Of a stretch of 34,479 nt of DNA, positions 30,283-34,479 are shown piece after piece. The translations under genes and the position numbers were made by a program. The notes beneath the pieces are model-generated. The model was given only the letters and a program-made list of their open reading frames with translations. It was not told where the DNA came from and did not search any database. The DNA is from Leptolyngbyaceae cyanobacterium MP9P1.79 (lineage in GTDB: Bacteria > Cyanobacteriota > Cyanobacteriia > JARCMD01), in contig JARCMD010000119.1 in assembly GCA_030248885.1 (NCBI GenBank), positions 1-34,479 on the forward strand, in the 5' to 3' direction. Position 1 is the first letter of the stretch; each line of letters begins with the position of its first letter.

Positions 30283-30445
30283 CTAAGGAGATTTCCAGAG
30301 AAGGTTATACCAGGAACCATCAGGACGAAGTATCCGGGCAATGACCTTCTGGTTAATTCCAGGGCTGATCTGCCGGAGTCCAAGTGCAAAACACACGCTA
30401 CGCGAACGCCCCTACAGCGGTAGCGTTTTCCCAAAAATCTCCTAA
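30283..30445 (-). repeat. 163-bp interspersed repeat, copy 2
   Basis: The ends CTAAGGAGATTTCCAGAGAA and AAAATCTCCTAA are imperfect inverted repeats. Read in reverse complement, the 10938-11100 copy aligns to this one at both ends and in the core GTATCCGGGCAATGACCTTCTG. The sub-block CACACGCTACGCGAACGCCC, however, sits in the opposite arm. Confidence 0.65.
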
Positions 30446-30480
30446 ATAATCTTAAAAGGAGAGTTCTTAAACATAAAAAT

Positions 30481-30511
30481 CGTAGGGTCAGAGCATCGCT
30501 CTGACCCTACG
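30481..30511 (-). terminator. Probable rho-independent terminator of eno
   Basis: CGTAGGGTCAGAGC (30481-30494) and GCTCTGACCCTACG (30498-30511) are perfect 14-bp arms around ATC. Read on the minus strand, downstream of eno, the hairpin is followed by ATTTTTATGTTT. The palindrome may itself be a dispersed repeat that now serves as terminator. Confidence 0.65.
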
Positions 30512-30554
30512 CATGTGATATTTAGCGGCAGGATTTGATCGCGTCTCAGGTCAC

Positions 30555-32025
<1,471 letters not shown>

Positions 32026-32123
32026 ATTATTTGTCGCTATTCAGAATACGCTCTTCAGGATACGTTCTAACGTAGCGATTACGACTTGATATTAAGGATC
32101 TCTCGCGATTTTCTCGACGCAAA

Positions 32124-34265
32124 CTACCCTTTGACGATCGCCCCAAAATCTGCCAAAACACGGGCATGATTTCGGAGCAACCCCAGCAAATTCAAGCGGT
32201 TCTGGCGCACATCGGGGTCGCTATCCATCACCAACACACTATCGTCTCCGTCAAAAAAGCGGCTAACTGTGGGAGCAATTTGGGCTAGGGCAGTTACCAG
32301 TTTTTGATAATCTCGCGTCGCTTGGGCCGCTTGAGTTTGGGGAGCGAGGTGGACGAGCGCTTCGTAAAGGGCTTGCTCTGAGGGTTGCTGGAAGAGGTCG
32401 GGGCGGATGAGGTTGGAGTCGAGGTGCTGGGTATCCAACGTTCCTTGAGCGGCTAAGCGCGTGGCGCGGTTGACCGTTTCGTAAAGGGTTGCCAGGGTGC
32501 CGTTGTTGCGGAGCGTTTGCAGAAAGAGGGCCCGATCGCGCACATCTCGTAAATCGTACAACGCCCGTTCTGCATACTCTGGGTCATTTTCTCCTAAAAC
32601 AGCGTTTACCAAGTCGTAATCGATCGCCCGATCGTCTTGGAGCAAACTCCGTAAACGCTGGAGGAAGAAATCATGCAAGGCCGCAATCAGGGAAGCTTCC
32701 ACCGTCCGTGTTTTCGCCACATCTGCCCAAACCAGATGCAAAAGCTGGTGCAGATTGAGCGCCAGATCAGCCGTCCAGGTAATATTCAACACAGCATTGG
32801 CGGCTCGGCGCAGGGCAAAGGGATCGGAGGAACCCGTCGGTAACATTCCCAGGCTAAAAATGCTCACCAAGGTGTCGAGGCGATCGGCCAGCCCCACTAC
32901 TTGCCCTATAAGGGATTGGGGCAAATGATCCCCGGCTCCCTTGGGTAGATAATGCTCCACGATCGCAGTGGCCACAGCTTCCGGTTCTCCACTGGCCAGG
33001 GCATATTTTTGCCCCATCACCCCTTGCAATTCTGGGAACTCGCCCACCATTTGAGTCACGAGATCCGCTTTGCACAGTAACGCCGCTCGTTGAATGTAGG
33101 TCTGCTCTGTCTCACTGAGGTGAAGTTGGGTGGCGATCTGTCCCGCAATTTTCCCCAAGCGATCGACCTTGGCCCGCACTGATCCCAGGTCTGCTTGAAA
33201 GGTGACGGACTCTAAGCGATCGACATAGGTGGCTAAAGGAACCAGGCGATCGGCATCGTAGAAAAATCTGCCATCCGCCAGCCGCGCCCGAATCACTCGC
33301 TCATTACCAGCAGCGATGATGGCTGATTTGGCGGGATCACCGTTGGAAATGGTGATGAAGTAGGGCAATAATTCCGTGGAACCTTCGCTTTTGAGGACGG
33401 GGAAGTAGCGCTGATGGCTCTCCATTTCGGTGGTGACCACTTCTGGCGGCAAGGTCAAAAACTCTGGGTCAAATTTGCCGACGATCGCCGTGGGATATTC
33501 CACCAAATTGGTCACTTCCGCCAAAAGGCTGGGGGAAACAACTGCCCACCCCTGAATCGACTCAGCCGCCGCCGTGGTTTGGTGCTGAATCTGGCTCCGG
33601 CGTTGGCTGGGATCAACCTCTACATAGGCATTCCGCAAGGTTGTGTCATAGTCTGCGGCGTGGGCGATCGACACGGGTTGGGGATGCAAAACGCGGTGCC
33701 CTTGGGAAATTCGATCGCTGGTGAGGGTGACGCTGCCGTTGTGTAAGGTGACGGGCAAAATTTGGTCATCCAGGAGCGCCACGAGCCACCGAATCGGGCG
33801 GGAAAACTTCAATTCCCCATCTCCCCACCGGGCGAACCGCTTGCCCTCTAATCCTGTAATCCATTGGGGCACTAGTCCGCTCAGGATTTCGGCTACGGGG
33901 CGACCGGCGATCGTCCTCCGCACAAACACAAATTCGCCTTTGTCTGTGGGTCGAATTTCCAACGCTTCCAATGGCACCCCTTGCTTTTGGGCAAATCCGA
34001 TCGCCGCTTTGGTGGGTTGGCCATTTTGAAAGGCGGCTTGAGCGGGTGGTCCCTTAATCTCTTCATCCTGGTCTGGCTGTTGTGTCGGCAAGCCAGCGAT
34101 GACCACGGCGAGGCGGCGGGGCGTACCGTAGTAGTCGATCGCTTCTGTGGTGAGGTGCCGATCGCTCAGGCTCATGGGCACACTCGATCGCCACTGCTCC
34201 AAGGCTTCCCCCACAAAGCTGGCTGGTAATTCCTCTGTCCCCACCTCAAGCAAAAATGTTGCCAT
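32124..34265 (-). CDS. glyS: Glycyl-tRNA synthetase beta subunit
   Basis: This 713-residue cytoplasmic protein is the beta chain of the heterotetrameric bacterial glycyl-tRNA synthetase. It begins [17 protein letters not shown], the diagnostic start of the family. Other family blocks are [50 protein letters not shown] and [19 protein letters not shown]. An HD-like helical domain follows in the middle ([22 protein letters not shown]), and a DALR-type anticodon-binding domain is at the C-terminus (about 600-710). The length is normal. The alpha subunit gene glyQ is not adjacent, as in other cyanobacteria where the two are separate. The gene is on the same strand as eno, but a MITE-like element fills the gap. 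Confidence 0.97.
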   Translation of the reverse strand: MATFLLEVGTEELPASFVGEALEQWRSSVPMSLSDRHLTTEAIDYYGTPRRLAVVIAGLPTQQPDQDEEIKGPPAQAAFQNGQPTKAAIGFAQKQGVPLEALEIRPTDKGEFVFVRRTIAGRPVAEILSGLVPQWITGLEGKRFARWGDGELKFSRPIRWLVALLDDQILPVTLHNGSVTLTSDRISQGHRVLHPQPVSIAHAADYDTTLRNAYVEVDPSQRRSQIQHQTTAAAESIQGWAVVSPSLLAEVTNLVEYPTAIVGKFDPEFLTLPPEVVTTEMESHQRYFPVLKSEGSTELLPYFITISNGDPAKSAIIAAGNERVIRARLADGRFFYDADRLVPLATYVDRLESVTFQADLGSVRAKVDRLGKIAGQIATQLHLSETEQTYIQRAALLCKADLVTQMVGEFPELQGVMGQKYALASGEPEAVATAIVEHYLPKGAGDHLPQSLIGQVVGLADRLDTLVSIFSLGMLPTGSSDPFALRRAANAVLNITWTADLALNLHQLLHLVWADVAKTRTVEASLIAALHDFFLQRLRSLLQDDRAIDYDLVNAVLGENDPEYAERALYDLRDVRDRALFLQTLRNNGTLATLYETVNRATRLAAQGTLDTQHLDSNLIRPDLFQQPSEQALYEALVHLAPQTQAAQATRDYQKLVTALAQIAPTVSRFFDGDDSVLVMDSDPDVRQNRLNLLGLLRNHARVLADFGAIVKG

Positions 34266-34380
34266 AGTGCCGCCCCTTCAACCCCACCTCGTCAGCTAAT
34301 CTTCCCAGTCTACCTTGCATCCCCAACCCTAGAAGTGTCAGTGTAAAAAGGCGAGGATAAGGAGGCTCAACTCATGTCAG

Positions 34381-34402
34381 ACAAGGGGCTTAAGCCCCTT
34401 GT
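34381..34402. repeat. Perfect 22-nt palindrome
   Basis: ACAAGGGGCTT and AAGCCCCTTGT are exact reverse complements with no spacer. It lies about 115 nt upstream of the glyS start. Palindromes with this AGGGGCTTAAGCCCCT core are often seen dispersed in cyanobacterial genomes, sometimes as terminators; no strong T run follows here. Confidence 0.6.
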
Positions 34403-34479
34403 TGCATAGAACTTTATAGAGAATTGGGATTGCTGTTATGTTCAAGGCTTGCTGGTGCTGTTTTACGTTGATTTGCCTA

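Larger units (their letters stand above)
29588..30554. other. 967-base region without a gene
   Basis: This lies between the start of the GGDEF-EAL gene and the end of eno, both on the minus strand, so it should contain a GGDEF-EAL promoter and the eno terminator. The only clear elements are a 163-bp interspersed repeat (30283-30445) and a terminator-like palindrome (30481-30511). The stretch 29588-30280 shows no gene, tRNA or obvious structure. A small RNA cannot be excluded. Confidence 0.55.

Overview
The window is a chromosomal segment of a cyanobacterium. The evidence is the dense scatter of GCGATCGC (HIP1-type) octamers and GCGATCG cores in most genes, together with genes typical of the phylum: ArgZ/AgrE-type arginine dihydrolase, a NatFGH-BgtA-type amino acid transporter, a pilin of the G/H family, a DUF3153 lipoprotein and a separate glyS. 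The genus cannot be fixed from what is visible. There are no rRNA, convincing tRNA, CRISPR, phage or complete insertion-sequence genes.

Layout. 1-5150: a type IV pilin-like gene, a DUF3153 lipoprotein, an exported histidine phosphatase, an alpha/beta hydrolase on the minus strand, and a lipoprotein-NUDIX pair. 5810-13210: a minus-strand enolase-superfamily dipeptide-epimerase-like gene diverges from an amino acid ABC transporter set (natF, natG, natH, then a detached ATPase). A periplasmic-type amidase and a 59-residue membrane protein follow. These genes plus the argZ/agrE gene on the minus strand (13525-15633) suggest amino acid, peptide and arginine nitrogen use. 16099-19904: a secreted TPR protein, an NYN-LOTUS putative RNase and dnaG. 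19929-22447: an FkbM methyltransferase and a Wzt-like polysaccharide-export ATPase without a permease. 23264-26625: a soluble histidine kinase, a NarL-type response regulator and an isolated Pvc16/DUF4255 protein related to contractile injection systems. 26636-34265, all minus strand: a GAF-PAS-GAF-GGDEF-EAL protein, enolase and glyS.

The intergenic DNA is the least ordinary part. Six copies of a G/C-rich twin-hairpin element of up to about 145 bp lie between genes. One copy has 12-bp terminal inverted repeats and an exact 8-bp target duplication (4053-4206). Another has perfect 16-bp terminal inverted repeats (15692-15836). A second family of about 163 bp occurs twice in opposite orientations (10938-11100, 30283-30445). 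A third, with GCGAAGCATTGGG arms, occurs twice near 13.2-13.5 kb. Heptanucleotide CTCAAAM-type tandem repeats occur three times. Several of these sit inside the nat gene set, so the substrate-binding protein and the ATPase are each separated from the permeases by hairpin-rich DNA.

The best candidates for new biology are the HK-RR-Pvc16 unit without a neighbouring injection-system cluster, the NYN-LOTUS gene, the enolase-superfamily protein lacking the usual second catalytic lysine, and the repeat-filled nat operon with two consecutive perfect palindromes. None is proven by sequence alone.
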